From Chimonanthus salicifolius (taxonomy: Eukaryota > Streptophyta > Magnoliopsida > Laurales > Calycanthaceae), in NCBI GenBank assembly GCA_013350335.1, contig CM023537.1:45692111-45756110 (forward strand): a DNA stretch of 64,000 bases, written 5' to 3'. Numbering within the stretch: position 1 is the stretch's first letter; the number at the start of each line of letters is the position of its first letter. The notes beneath the pieces are model-generated. The model did no database searches. It saw only the letters and a list, made by a program, of their open reading frames with translations, and was not told where the DNA came from. This document shows positions 32,187 through 44,384 of the stretch, one piece after another. The translations under genes and the position numbers were made by a program.

Positions 32187-33571
32187 TAGGAAGGTCCCCC
32201 CATCCATATCTACCCATTCATCCATCCACCCGTTATTCAGAGTCTGTGTTGAGTTTGTCTGTGCGTCAGTATGTGTATGTGACGACGTTTGACTAGTTTA
32301 GGTTTTCACTTTTGTTGAGCCAGTTTTTGTGTTTTTGAGTCAATCTAATGTCTTTGTTGTGTGTTTGTTGTTTTTGTTTTTGTTGTCCATTTTTTTTTTT
32401 TTTTTGTAGGTTTGAAATAATAAAGCCATCTCAGATATTTTTCAATTTTAGTTGTTTGTTTCTGATATTTTTCTTCTAATTTACAACTGGCCATTCTAGA
32501 TTAGGAATCATTGACAATATTCAATTTAAGTTTGGAGGTATTGAGGGGTCACACTTGTTAGTTTTGTTTGTTTAAAGTCCAAAAAAAAAAAAAAACAAAT
32601 CAATCTTTGAAAAAATTGAAAATTTGAAAAAAATTTGAAAAAATCTTTGATTTTTAGCATTAATATGTGGATTAAAATTTTTATATCATGCTTTTCCATT
32701 TGAAATTTGTGAAATTTATGCTTGGAAAACTTTTACACTAGCTATATTAATGTTAGCCTGAAAAAGAAGAGTATTCATGAGTTAAGTAATCACTGGAGGA
32801 ATATCAGTGGAGACTTGTGACCCAGTAAGTTTTAGAGCCATTCGATTTTTCTAAGGGTTATAAGTAAATTTTTATTTTCTTTGATGTTCGCATTGTTTTT
32901 GTTGAAGATCTCATGATTCTTTGATTTTTGGTCAAATTACTGAGAACAACATTAAAATTTGATTATTACACCTGAAATTTTTCTGAATTTATTTGAAGCT
33001 ACATTAAATATTCATATGAAGCTTATGAAGTGATATAGGCCATTATTTTTGTACCATTTGAGCATTTTAAGCCTACCTATAGTGGTCATATCTTATCTTG
33101 ATAGTTCCCATTTTTTGAGCCTTTTATTCAAAATTAAGCCTATTTTTAATGATTAGCCATGTGAACCATACCCAACTCGAGTTGTGGAGTTTGAAGCCTA
33201 TATTGAAAAATCTGTGACCTATTCTAGGGCCCAAAAAAGGTTAGAGATGATTGTTATTGGAATGGTACTCTGAGAAAATTATGGCACTTGAAAAAAAAAA
33301 TCAGAAGAAAAAAAAATTGAATAAAAAGAAAAGAAATAGAAAGTGAACATCCATACATGAATAGAAGGATGTGGAAAAAAAAAAGTGAAAAAAGAAAGAA
33401 AGAGAAAAAAAATGCTGTGAAAGTGATGAAAAAGAAAAATAGAGGAAGAACATCCCATTTTAAAAATTTTGAAGACCTCTAACTTTTTCTTGTCAAAGTA
33501 TTAATTTTTGAGCCTTTTTATCCTTCTTTGGTATAACCAGGTCGTAAGCCACGTTTCGTCCTATATGGAAG
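32187..33571 (+). other. D1 post-integrase non-coding region
   Basis: AT-rich, without a convincing frame. A T-run lies at about 32392-32407, an A-run at about 32581-32596, and a long purine-rich stretch of GAAAAA/AGAAAG words at 33290-33450, which is common in Athila 3' regions. Some Athila elements encode an envelope-like protein here. I see none. Confidence 0.7.
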
Positions 33572-33771
33572 TGTAAGAAATTATAATTTGTGTATCATTT
33601 AAATCCCTATGCTATTACATGTATTTATAGTCTTTAGCGGACCCTAAGGCTATCATAATCAGGCTCAAACACTTAACTAATTATAAATCAAATACACCTC
33701 TTAATTAGAGGTAAACCCAAACTAGAATCCTAATTACATTATAATTAGGATAATCTAAATATATTCCAATA
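33572..33771 (-). repeat. L LTR, left copy (3' LTR on the minus strand)
   Basis: A 200-bp copy, about 93-95% like the right copy by eye. The adjacent GCGGAGGCA on the minus strand could serve as its polypurine tract. Confidence 0.9.
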
Positions 33772-34130
33772 TGCCTCCGCAAGCTTAAGCGTGGATGAAC
33801 GCGAAGCTTGGAATGTGAAGAAATAACAGGTGAACTGCAAAAGTGGCACACCAACTAGCCACGAAGATTTGTTGAAGCAGCACATTGATTGGCTGGAAAA
33901 GTTGTTGAAGAGGCAGTGTTGATTGGCTGCAAAATGATAGGCGGCAAACACCAATGACGGCCTGAAATAGAGAAAGAGGCTCGGACGACGGCAGTGGCCG
34001 TAAGACAATTGTCTGGCAAACAATGATCGCAATATGCTATAAATGCGGGCGACGAATGTCCTGAAAAACAAGGGGCTGAAGCCATCATATCGATCAATCA
34101 GATCGTAACCGTCAACGAACAATAGCTTTA

Positions 34131-34242
34131 GCCATAAAGGCCAGCAAATAAAGGTTGAAGTCATAAAGACCAGCAAATGGGGCTGTAGCCATAAAAGGCC
34201 AGCAAATGAGGTTATAACCATGAAAGGCCAGCAAATGGAGTT
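34131..34242 (-). repeat. About 29-bp tandem repeat, 4 copies, inside L
   Basis: CCATAAAGGCCAGCAAAT-like units start near 34132, 34161, 34189 and 34218. The frame across them is open on the minus strand, but no known protein repeat is recognised. Confidence 0.85.
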
Positions 34243-36432
34243 GTATCAGAGTCCTCCAAATAAAAAAAGTGGATGAATTCCACAACAAATGGACATGTTT
34301 CCAAAACATGCCGTCTCATTTTCGATAAACAACAAAACAACTCACCCCATTCTCTGCAACAGAAAGGCAATTTGCGTCCCTTTCTTCAGCTCTGCCCCTT
34401 TCTTCTTCGTACAGATCGTAGCGAGAAGAAACAACAAACATGAATGGTGCACAAAATTGCAACCATCAAATTCGTAATAGGTGATCAATCATCTGAGAGC
34501 AATAGGTGGTCAATCATCTAAGAAACTGGTGGAACTTCTAACTAGGTGCATGTTCAGGTAGCACTAAAAGGATCGAAGAACACAATTTGGATATTGTTGA
34601 AGAACCGGTATGACTCAACATGCAGTAAATGACCAAAGCTGTCCCGAGGCATCAAGAACTGAATATGCAAAGAAGTGCACTATAACAAGATTTGAGCAGA
34701 TGCTGGCTGGGGAAGAAAACAGGACATAGCCTGACGCAATCCTTCTGTTGCATATCAATGATCCAGAAAATACGTAACTCACCCCCTTCTCTGCAACAGA
34801 AAGGGCAAGATGGGTACCTGTAATTTCAATGTGCCTGCATCTGGTAGGAAACGGGGATCGTGCTGGGGAATAGTAGCATGTTGACGTTTCAGTTCATCTC
34901 TTAGGTCAGCCACAAGCATTCCCATGCCTTCCTTGCTTTTGATCAGATTGTAAAAAAAAAAAAAAGCAATAGAGGTTTTCAGACGGAGTTGGGCAGCTGC
35001 AGGAGAAGCGAGCAGAGCCTATGACAGAAGGCGGAAGATGTAGGCCTCTGTTACTCAGGTTCGCTAGTTGCTGATCAGTGAAGCAGATGAAAGAATTGAA
35101 GAGGACTAGGCAACAACCTCTGTTCAGATCCAGAGCTGTTTCGAGATTTGGCAGAGGAAGGGGTTGCATGAAAGACTCTGACAGCATCGGGCCAATGAGA
35201 TCCTACAGAGATGAGCAACAGCAGGGGACGGGCACTAGCCCAAATTTGAGGGAACCAATGCTGGATTATTGGCTACTCGAGCTAACATATGCAGATCTGA
35301 GGACGGATAAGCGGCAGCAGAGGCTTGGCTTTGATCTGCAACTCCGGCGACAGCAAATTTGGATACAAGAAGTTGTGCACAATAATGCACGACCAAATGG
35401 ATGGCAACAACAAAAAAAGCCCAAACATGCTTCTTGTTGCATGCAAGCAGGGGCAAAAGAGCTACAGGGGCAAAGGCAGCCAAAGTTGTTAATGCAGAGC
35501 GTTGGTGGCTGCCAAACAGGGGAGCCCAACTGAGATCTGGGCTGAGAAGAAACTGGTAGTCCAACTGAGATCTGGCCTGAGCGGAAACGGGTAGTTAGAT
35601 GGGTAGTCGCGGAGGAGATGTGATCTGGGTAGCAGCAGAAGCAGCAAAAGAGAAAGCACGGCAGATCTAGGGAAAGGTTGATTGGACAAACAATAGTTGC
35701 GAAATAAGACACCGAAATGAGACTGCAGAGGTCTTTCGTTTGTGACTCCTCTCTCTCCCTCGGCCAATCTGCAGCCAGATGGGATCTCGATGCTGCAGAG
35801 TAAAGCGGGAAAAAGCGTACTAGAACAGATCTACTTGCAATTCAGAGACTTCTTTCCAATTCAAAAGGACAACAAAGAGGAGATGCAGCGTCGGGCTGCA
35901 GAGGAAGGTGGCCAAAGAGGCAGATTTGTGTTAAGAGGAGGTCTCCCTCCTCTCAGATTTGAACGAGAAACAGATCTCGACTGAAGCAGGATGAGATCCA
36001 GATCTGAGAAGAGCAGAAGAAAACCTGAGAAGATCTATTTAATAGTGACTAGATCTGCAAAGAACAGAGGTTACAGGCTGTGGAGACCTAAGAGCTGCAA
36101 CCGATTTGGTGTTTTATCGTCGGCGAACGAGCGGAAAGCAAAAGGTGGCAAACAGATCTAGTTGCAGAGAAGGGCAGATCCACTGTAGATCTGGTTGCAA
36201 TAGTGCAACTCGGGAATGGCAGCAACACTGCAAACGGCACGTGGGTGCAAACAGAGGCAACAATGGGTTTGTATTGTCGCTTGTGGTTTCTCTTCGAAAC
36301 AAGATAGAAGGGCAAAGTCTCCGCGAGGATGTCCCTCCCTCCCTCCCTCTGCCGATTATTTCCTCTGGCTGAGAGAGAGAAGAAGAAGTGCTGAGGGAAA
36401 GTTTAATCAGGATCGAATTTTGACTGATACCG

Positions 36433-36632
36433 TGTAAGAAATTATAATCTGTGTATCATTTAAATCTCTATGCTATTACATGTATTTATAGCCTCTAGCC
36501 GACCCTAGGGCTATCACAATCAAACTCAAACACTTAGCTAATTATAAATCAAATACATCTCTTAATTAGAGGTAAACCCAAAGTAGAATCCTAATTACAT
36601 TGTAATTAGGATAATCTAAATATATTCCAACA
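36433..36632 (-). repeat. L LTR, right copy (5' LTR on the minus strand)
   Basis: A 200-bp copy ending next to the PBS at about 36421-36431. Confidence 0.9.
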
Positions 36633-37273
36633 GAAAGTCCTATTGATCCTCAGTTAATATGGTGTTTAAGTGGAGAGTAGATGAAGAAAAATGATGGTGT
36701 ATTATTTCAACGTTCTCAGGAAAATGGCATCTATTCATGAGATCTATATTTTTCTTTGATATTTGTCCTTCTTTGATGATAAATATGTGAGATAGTTGCA
36801 TTTAAGAAAGTATTCCGCTCACATAAACTTTTGAGAGAAATTTAACCCAATCTCTGAGCGAAAGTCTTTCTGAGAGATATATCTGGTGAGATTTGGAGTC
36901 AAAACGCATTTTCAGTGGGTGGTTGCTTGAGTTTTGTGTATTTTGAAAACAAAAGCTATTTTAATAGTGGCAGTCACATACTACACTCCGAGTATAAATT
37001 TTGTTAAATAGTTCTAGAGTTGTATGATGTTTAAATTTTTATTTATATATTTTTTCTAAAATTTGATGTTTGTGTGTATCATCACTAGAAATCCTCAAGA
37101 GACTATAGCTCGTCTACTAGCCGTCAGCTAGGGCTTTAAAGGCTTGTTGCATACGCTAAATGCAATCGAGAGTGCCAGTGAAAGTGGTGTCGTTTAGGAT
37201 TTTTATTTTTGTTTTTAGAGTTTTTAATTTTTGTTTTGCCCGAAGACTAGCAAAATGTAAGTTTGGGGGTATT
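36633..37273 (+). other. D1 3' region after L, with polypurine tract
   Basis: Non-coding D1 sequence resumes with the duplicated GAAAG. It ends with AAGTTTGGGGGTATT just before the LTR, the usual Athila polypurine tract (about 37258-37273). Confidence 0.8.
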
Positions 37274-39713
37274 TGATGAGTGCAAAATTAATACATATTT
37301 TACTTCTAAATTTATATTTATTAGTATCTCATTTTATTTAATTTTATCTAATTAGTGTGTTTTGTGTGTTTTAGGTTGGAGTATCGTCTAAACCCGAGAT
37401 CGGCCTAATTAGGCTAAATTGATGTGTTTTCTCGGCTTGTATTGATTGCTCAAAATAATAGAGAAAGAACAGAGGCTCTGGAGTGAAGACAACAACCACC
37501 CACCGTAGGAGATAGGAAATTAGCCAAAGGGTATCAATTCTGGCTTCTTAATCAGCCACAACATCTTGAAACCAAAGATTGTAACAACAATTCAAACAGC
37601 CGAACCAAACCTGGTTGATTTGAGTAGGCTACAGTTAAAGCAAAGTAAATGCACTACAAATCAGCATTGCAATTGCTAGAGCAGAGACTTTCCAAGAAGA
37701 ATGGTTGTAGACTTGTTGCATGCGACAAGTGGATCAATCCATGAATGGCCACGAAGCAGAACAGGTCTGTTTGGGCAGATCAACCACCAAGTTCTGAGAG
37801 CAATGATTGAGAAGAGAGCAAGAAAAATAGAGGAATTAATGGCCAGAAGAAGAACAACAGTCACGCTGTTTGCGAGATAACATAGCTGGATGCAAAAGCA
37901 GAGGAAGAAGCAATACAGGACTGTCAAGCTGTGGACTCGGCTGTAACCAGAAAAGAGAGCAGGGATTCTAGATCAACCGGTCAAAGTAGGCAGCACCACT
38001 ACCAATCCAACATTGGGGCAGCTCTGTGTAAACAAGAAAGGCCGGCAGTCACCAAGATCAGCAGATAATAGACACTTTTGTCATTAGAACACATGAAAAC
38101 AAAATCAGCCAGCAACTCTAATTGGCAACTCATTGAGAAATCAGCCAAAGAAGCACTCAGAAGGACAGCAAAACAGCAACCATCAAGTAGAGAGATAACT
38201 GAGATAAAATGGGAATCACCAGAAGCATACAGCCGAAACCAAAAGAACAAACTGAAGCAGCAACAACAGGCGAACTGTTATGTTGTTTGACGTTGAAAAA
38301 AATTCAGTAGTAGATAAAGGACGGTGGAAGAAGATGATTGAAAGGAAAGTTAGAAAAAGAGTAGATAAAAGAAGAAACAACAACTCATCAGAAGTTGCAT
38401 ACGTCTAAAGCAAGCATAGGCATGTACCGTGTAACCCAGTTACATGGCTGACTTCACCATGCTCCACTTATCTTTCCATTTTGAGATAAGGCCGACCCTA
38501 GCTTCCACGTGTATCTCCTTCCTAAATAAGATGAGCCCATCTAAGCCTTTCAATTGTCCTTGCCTACCATGGTACTTTCGATCAGAACCATTCAATCCTA
38601 CCTCCTTTCCTCAATTAAACAAACTCCATCTAAGCCATTCATCCACCCTTACATAAATTTCATTCGATCCCTACCTTTGGTTTTCACCCTTTTTTTATAT
38701 AAATAGAGGCAATAGGACTTCAGAAAATTTCGAACTGGGTATGAGAGGCTAAGGAGTGGAATTCGAAGAGATTAAGGAGAGGGTCAATTTCAAGTTGGAT
38801 TTTCTAATTTTTTATTCTCTTGTTATTTCTTTTCAAAATTCCATTGTATTGTAAATTTAATTCATATTTCAATTAATGAAATCAAGATGAGTTGTAGATT
38901 TATGGTTTTCCAATTCTCAAAATTTGATGATGAAAGTTTGATTTTACTTTTAATCTTTTTACAAATTCATGTAGGGATTTATCTAACGTTTTTCAAATTA
39001 AATGAGATTTGTCGGACTAGCTGGAACTTAATTTTTCATTCTAAGGCACTCTATCAGATTGTGAGATTTATTTTAGAATTAAAATTGAAGTATAAATTCT
39101 ATATAGGCCCAAGGTTTCGTTTGATTTATCTATATTTAATGAAATTCATGAAGTTTTTAATTAGATTGTTTATGAATGAAAAACTTGAATCAAATTTCGG
39201 TAATTTACGAGAGCTCCATGGTCTAGACTTTGTTTTCATTAAATTAGAGATATGAGACATGATGCCATCTTAATACTTGATCCAATTCCATTATAAATAT
39301 GTAAATAGGTAATTTTAGTTTTATTTTTATTTTAATTCTTTTATAAATTCAAAAACTCTTGAAATTGGTAAACTAGGTTGGAAATAATTTAATTGCATCT
39401 TAATTTTGTATTTTAAATTAGATTGACATTGTTTATATTTTTAAAAATTAAAATTAGTTACTTTGTTAGATTCTATATTTAAGTCTAGAATATTTCTAAA
39501 TTAAAATTAAAGTTCATAAATTAGATAAAAAACTTCATATTTATGATTTTTCTCCATATTTCCTAAAGTTCTTAAAACATGTAATTCAATGGTGATGTAT
39601 TTTCATGGATATATCTTCCTAAGTTTCGGTGGGTTCGACCTCGCACTCAATCACTATACTATCTAATAGTTCGTGCGCTTGCGAGTAATTATAAATTTAA
39701 ATTTTGCACAACA
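37274..39713 (+). mobile_element. D 3' LTR (2440 bp), shared by D1 and D2
   Basis: It opens TGATGAGTGCAAAATTAATA, the usual Athila LTR start, and ends TTGCACAACA. It has a TATA box at 38696-38708. D1 internal sequence precedes it. A PBS, leader and gag of a second copy follow it. It therefore acts as the 3' LTR of one copy and the 5' LTR of the next. Confidence 0.92.
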
Positions 39714-40737
39714 AGTTTTTGGCGCCGTTGCTGGGAACTTAAAAAATCTCCATTGGATTATTTATCTTTGAAAATAATGTTTACCTTAGAAATATCTATT
39801 TTTGACAACTCTTTAAAGTTAGAAGTTTCTATTTTTCTTAGAAACTCTAATTTTAGAAGGTTACCTTATTTAGAAGTTCTAAAAATGAAAAAAATCAAGA
39901 GATTATCTAAATTTGGAATGTCTGCCAAATTTAGAAATTTTTTTATTTTTGGAGACTTTTATTTTTAGAAACTTCCAAAAATATCGAGCTTCTATTTTTA
40001 GTATTTTTCCAATCTTAGAATTTTAATCCAATTTAGTCATGTCCTATTTTTAGAAAATGTATCTAAATTTGGAATGTTCCAATTATAGTGAAAAAAAAAA
40101 ATAATCATGGAACAACTTTGGACTTACTTGAAAATCTGATTTGGATTAATTTGGTGATATTAATTTAGAAATTTTTATAGTCTTAATTCAGTTTAGAGTT
40201 CTTAATTAAGTTTCAATCATTTAATTTCCTCCACTAGTTATAACATTAGCAAATCTGCATTTAGTTTAAGAATCATGCATGTTTTCTGTGATTAAATGCT
40301 TCACAATGGTTTTGAGTTTTGTTTTGTGCAGGTGCTTTGAAAATTCTTGCAAAAAAAATTGTTGAAAATAAAAACTGCGCTTGCTAATAAATAAAAACAA
40401 AAAGCCAATGTATAGGATAAGTGGAAGCTTAATTCGATTGCCATTGTGCTCCTCTACTTACCTGGAAACTTACCTAGTCGTGCTTGTAGTTAAACTCTCC
40501 TAGGAGGCTAAAATTTTCGGGAAAGGAGATTAGGAGCAGTCTAAAGTCTAGGATCCTTGTGTCAGTTTAGGCCTTGGTCATATTTTGTGTTGATTTGATT
40601 GAGCGTGAATGATCGTGTATGTGTATGAATTATTGGTGTCGTGACTCTGACAATCGCATGGTTCAAGTTACGTTTTCCGTTGATTTACCGATCATTGCAT
40701 CCGGAGCTCACTCCAGCTCAGTCATAGACAGTCCACC
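39714..40737 (+). other. D2 PBS and leader
   Basis: The PBS at 39720-39738 (TGGCGCCGTTGCTGGGAAC) is better kept than in D1. The leader matches D1 from 25536 to about 26210, jumps at about 40412 to the match of 26627, and continues to the insertion point of solo LTR E. Confidence 0.88.
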
Positions 40738-41895
40738 TCCATTGTAGAACCCCCAATTTCTCAAAGATATGGATATTTACGAAAATGCCACTGGATTGGC
40801 AAATTTAACAAGATGTGATTGTAAATGAGAAAATGGTGGGGTCCATTGTTCAAATTAAGACCTTATGAACATATTATAAGGATCAAATTTGAGTAAATGG
40901 GTAATGTATATCAAATTGGGTCAAAATGGTTAATTGGGTCAAAGGACACAATTGGGACCCAATGGGTCATAATGGACTTGTTTGACCATTGGGTGAGCCC
41001 AAATTTAATGGGGCTAAGCTGAATTGATTAGAAATGAAATGTATGATAAATGGGTAGGCTTCATACAAGTGAGTAAAGCCACATTCAAAGGGCTAAAACA
41101 CCCATAAATGGGTCATGGCGTCAAATTGGATCCATGGGCTAAATGGGGACCCAATGGGTCGAGTTGACCATGTGGACCATGGTTGACCATGTGGTCCCTC
41201 AAGTGAGCTCAAATGTGAGTCAAATCAGGTTGAGTTGGGACTAAAGTGAGTTGGAATTAAATCAAGTAATGAGTTGACTCAAGTGTATTAAATGATATGC
41301 ATTAAATGTAGTGAGTTGGGTGAGTTGAGTTAGAAATCAAAGGGGCTTTGAGTTCAAGTGAGTCAAATGGAATTTGAAGGGGTGTCTTGACCTCAAACAT
41401 CATCAAGGAAGCATGTCCCACACGTTGGAAGTGAAGGGGTGCCTTGGCCAAGCCAAGGGTCACCATGGTTGGGGCGGCATTAATGAGATAAGATGGAGGT
41501 GTCTTTCCATCTCAAAGGATGCATTGGTTGGTGCCAAGGGATGCAATGGTTGGCACCAAATGCCTCCTTCGTTTGATCAAGTATTAATGAGGATTAATGA
41601 GAAGAAGTGGGGCTGTTTAACAAAAGCAACAAACCCCATCACTTGGCCGAATTTGTCAATTGCAAAACCTTAGAATTCTCATCTCTTTCTCTCTCTCAAA
41701 GAGCACATCTCCTTGGCCGAACCAGCTATTGGTGTTTTTCACTATTGATCAAGCACCTACTCGGCTAGAGACTAAGGAAGAAAGAAGGAAGGAAGCAAGA
41801 GGGAAGGAAGCAAAGAGCAAAGGCAAGAAGAAAGACCGAAGGAGCCGTAGAACCGGTGAGTGTTATTGTTAAATTTTATTTACAAGAACCATAGG

Positions 41896-42942
41896 GTTCG
41901 GCCAAGGTTTATGGCTGAACCCCATGGTTAAAAAATAAAGATATATTGATATAGTTAAGAGGAGTATATGAACCATAGGGTTCGGCCTTATGTATGGCCG
42001 AACCCCATGGAAAGACTTTGTCATTTTAAGGGTTGAAAATCATGGGACATGTTGATGGTCTTAAAAGGATTTTTAAATGGGATAAATGGAACATGATTTG
42101 GCCATGGGATGGCCGAATCTACCAAAGGTTCAAAATATGAATTTTGATGTTTAAAAAGATGGAAAAACATGGACCATAGGGTTCGGTCACTTTGGTTGGC
42201 CGAACCCCATGAAATATTATGGTTATGATTGATGGTTTTTGTAAGTTAAAACCATGCAAAATGATGGACTGTTTTGGATGTTTTATTTAGACCCAAGATG
42301 CAAGTTGAAAGGGTGTTTAAATCATGGATTTGAATGTCATGATTTAGACATGGAATGGCCGAATGCATCAAGGGTTTAAACCTTGGATAAGGGTTGTTTA
42401 AAATGGTAAAATTGTATCATTGGGTTCGGCCACTTTGGAACCCCATGAAATTGTTTTGGCATTTGGATGGTTTCTGAAAGGTAAAAACCATGCAATATTA
42501 TGCTGATTTTTACATGTTTTAGTGGACATAAGATGTAAGTTAAAAAGGTCCAAATTATGGGCATAGGATTCGGCCACCTTGGATGGCCGAACCCCATGAA
42601 AGTGTTGGATAAATTGGTGTGGCTTTTGGAGAGATAAAACCAAACCAATGGTGGAGAATTTTTATGTGATTTAAATGGAGATATGGTTACTATTTTGGGT
42701 CAGCTATTGGATGGCTGAACCATGTAGTTATCATGGTTAAAAAGTAGAGCCTAAGTTAAGAACATATGGTGGAATCATTGAGCCAAGGGAACCATTGGGT
42801 TTGGCCATGTGTATGGCCGAACCCCATGGACCATTTTATGGTTTATTTGGAGTGGAAATTATAAATGGATTGTAGTATAAGAATGGATTAAGAGACCCAA
42901 ATGGGATTGGTGTGGTTCGGCCAAGTAATATGGCCGAACCCC
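41896..42942 (+). repeat. Array of about nine TTCGGCCA/TGGCCGAA palindromes
   Basis: Copies are at about 41896, 41980, 42096, 42181, 42424 (right arm partly lost), 42568, 42700, 42799 and 42915. A half copy is near 42345. The loop differs between copies (AAGGTT, TTATG, CTTTGGT), while the arms are the most constant part. Confidence 0.9.
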
Positions 42943-43410
42943 ACGAAGGTAAATTTATTATGAACCTTGGTTATTAAGGAAAATTAAACAAGGCTTAGCC
43001 TAGTGGCAAAGCTGTAAATACAGGTATTATTGTAAATATGAATGAAAAGAGCAAAAGACTTGAAAAGAGGGGTCCAAAACCCCACAAGATGGTTTATGGG
43101 GTTTTGGACTTAGTTAGAAATCAAATGGTATATTGTATTGACTTATTGACATGAAATAAGATAACGGAACTTGAACGGCGTGCGAGTCGTGATCGGGTGA
43201 AGCTTAAAACGAGCAGACACTTAAGCGAAGTTTCCGTAGGTTTGCTACCTACTTGTAACCACATTTATACTTGGTTTTATGATGGTTTTTCTATGAGACA
43301 TTTGTTATACTATTATTTATCATCTTGGATTTGAATGATGAGATTTGTTTACATGTTTCATATATTCATTGACATCTCATGCATGGTCATGGGATGATGA
43401 TTATGGAAAG

Positions 43411-43690
43411 CCTCCTTAGGCGATGAGGGTCCCGCCAGGAGGAGTATCATGATGATAAGAGTCACATTGGCCTCCTTAGGCGATGAGGGTCCCGCCAGGA
43501 GGAATGTTATAATGATGAGAGCCACATTGGTCTCCTTAGGCGATGAGGGTCCCTCCAGGAGAAATGTTATAATGATGAGAGCCACATTGGTCTCCTTAGG
43601 CGATGAGGGTCCCGCCAGGAGAAATGTTATGATGATGAAAGCCACATCGGCCTCCTTAGGCGATGAGGGTCCCTCCAGGAGGAATATCAT
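43411..43690 (+). repeat. 60-bp tandem repeat, 5 copies
   Basis: The block CCTCCTTAGGCGATGAGGGT starts at 43411, 43471, 43531 (with T first), 43591 and 43651, an exact 60-bp period. Because 60 is a multiple of 3, it leaves open frames on both strands. I do not regard these as genes. Confidence 0.95.
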
Positions 43691-44384
43691 CAAGAAGAAA
43701 TGAAAGATTACTGTGGTTTACCTTGACGAGGAGAATCTCGTCAAGTGATGGCTATGTATATGTGTGATGGGTGGGACTCATTACATTTGCATTTACATGC
43801 ATAGCATTGATTTCAGATGTTTTTGATGATTATATACTATGATATATGCATGTTTTTATACACTAACCATGTGATAGCCTTAATCGAAAAACCTACTGGG
43901 CGCGTTGATCTAACGCCCTAATTCTATCCTTATAGGATGATGCAGGAAAAGGAAAGGGAAAAGCAAAGGCCGAGGATCGCGAGGGAAGCCAAGCATAAGC
44001 GTTGGGTGTTGGATTGGATTTCTTAATTATTGTTATTTGGATAAACGTCATGGATATGTAATAATGGAGATAACTGCTATGGTTTGATTTAAGTTTGAAT
44101 GAAGGTTTAGTTTTAAGTAATTATGACTTGTACTTTGCTATCTGATAATGGAGCAGTCTGAGGATTGATTATAATTCTGCTTATTATGTTTATTCCGCAT
44201 GACTTATTTAGTTCCATGTGTGAATTGTTTCTCATGGTTAGTCCATGCACACATGGGTGGCCAATTAAGGGTCGGACTTTAGAAGTCCGAACTTAACTCG
44301 CGTCGTGACGTCTCTCCGCCCTATTCCGGCTTTAATTTATAAAAAAAAATAGACTCTGAATCTCGGAAAGGGCGGGGAGTTACA

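Larger units (their letters stand above)
33572..36632 (-). mobile_element. Element L: 3.06-kb non-autonomous Copia-like element
   Basis: Two near-identical 200-bp LTRs (33572-33771 and 36433-36632) open TGTTGGAATA and end TTTCTTACA on the minus strand. The flanks GGAAG (33567-33571) and GAAAG (36633-36637) are a target-site duplication with one change. On the minus strand the right-hand LTR is followed by CGGTATCAGTC, a Met-type PBS. A minus-strand TATA box (CTATAAATA) lies at 36483-36491. The 2661-bp interior has no RT, integrase or gag motif on either strand. Its longest open frames (about 150 codons) show no recognisable domain. Rich in AGATCT, CAGATC and GCAGCA words, it may include captured host sequence. 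It sits inside D1. Confidence 0.88.
24035..39713 (+). mobile_element. Element D1: Athila-type Ty3/gypsy, degenerate
   Basis: The order is truncated 5' LTR, Athila-type PBS, long leader, gag, protease, RT, RNase H, integrase, a long non-coding 3' region carrying insertion L, polypurine tract and a complete 3' LTR. Athila identity rests on the TGGCGCCGTTG PBS, FELKPALLHLLPAFHGL in Gag, the LDLGASVSLLPYSVYEQLGLGEL protease and the FMDDFSVFG RT. No envelope-like frame is visible downstream of integrase. Multiple stops and shifts make it inactive. Confidence 0.9.
41856..43945 (+). other. Predicted intron inside LTR E
   Basis: The donor is GGAGCCGTAGAACCG then GTGAGTG (41856). The branch-like CTAAC is at 43910-43914. 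The acceptor is GATGATGCAG then GAAAAGG with AG at 43944-43945. The branch A is 32 bases from the acceptor. Prediction only. Confidence 0.5.
40743..44384 (+). mobile_element. Solo LTR E (3642 bp) with perfect target-site duplication
   Basis: It is bounded by TGTAGAACCCCC and GGGGAGTTACA and flanked by TCCAT (40738-40742 and 44385-44389). It shares the C/B/inverted-LTR plan with its own U3 and minisatellite. An A-tract lies at about 44340-44349. It is inserted at the start of D2 gag. Confidence 0.95.

Noticed and set aside
32187..33571. Envelope-like gene of Athila
   Set aside because: No frame with signal peptide or transmembrane segment is visible in this region.
34906..36437. Several 80-150 codon frames inside L
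   Set aside because: Overlapping frames on both strands with no conserved motif. Kept only as unknown interior of a non-autonomous element.
43358..43703. Open frames on both strands across the 60-bp repeats
   Set aside because: A 60-bp period is a multiple of three, which keeps frames open. The region lies in a solo LTR and the encoded repeats match no known protein.
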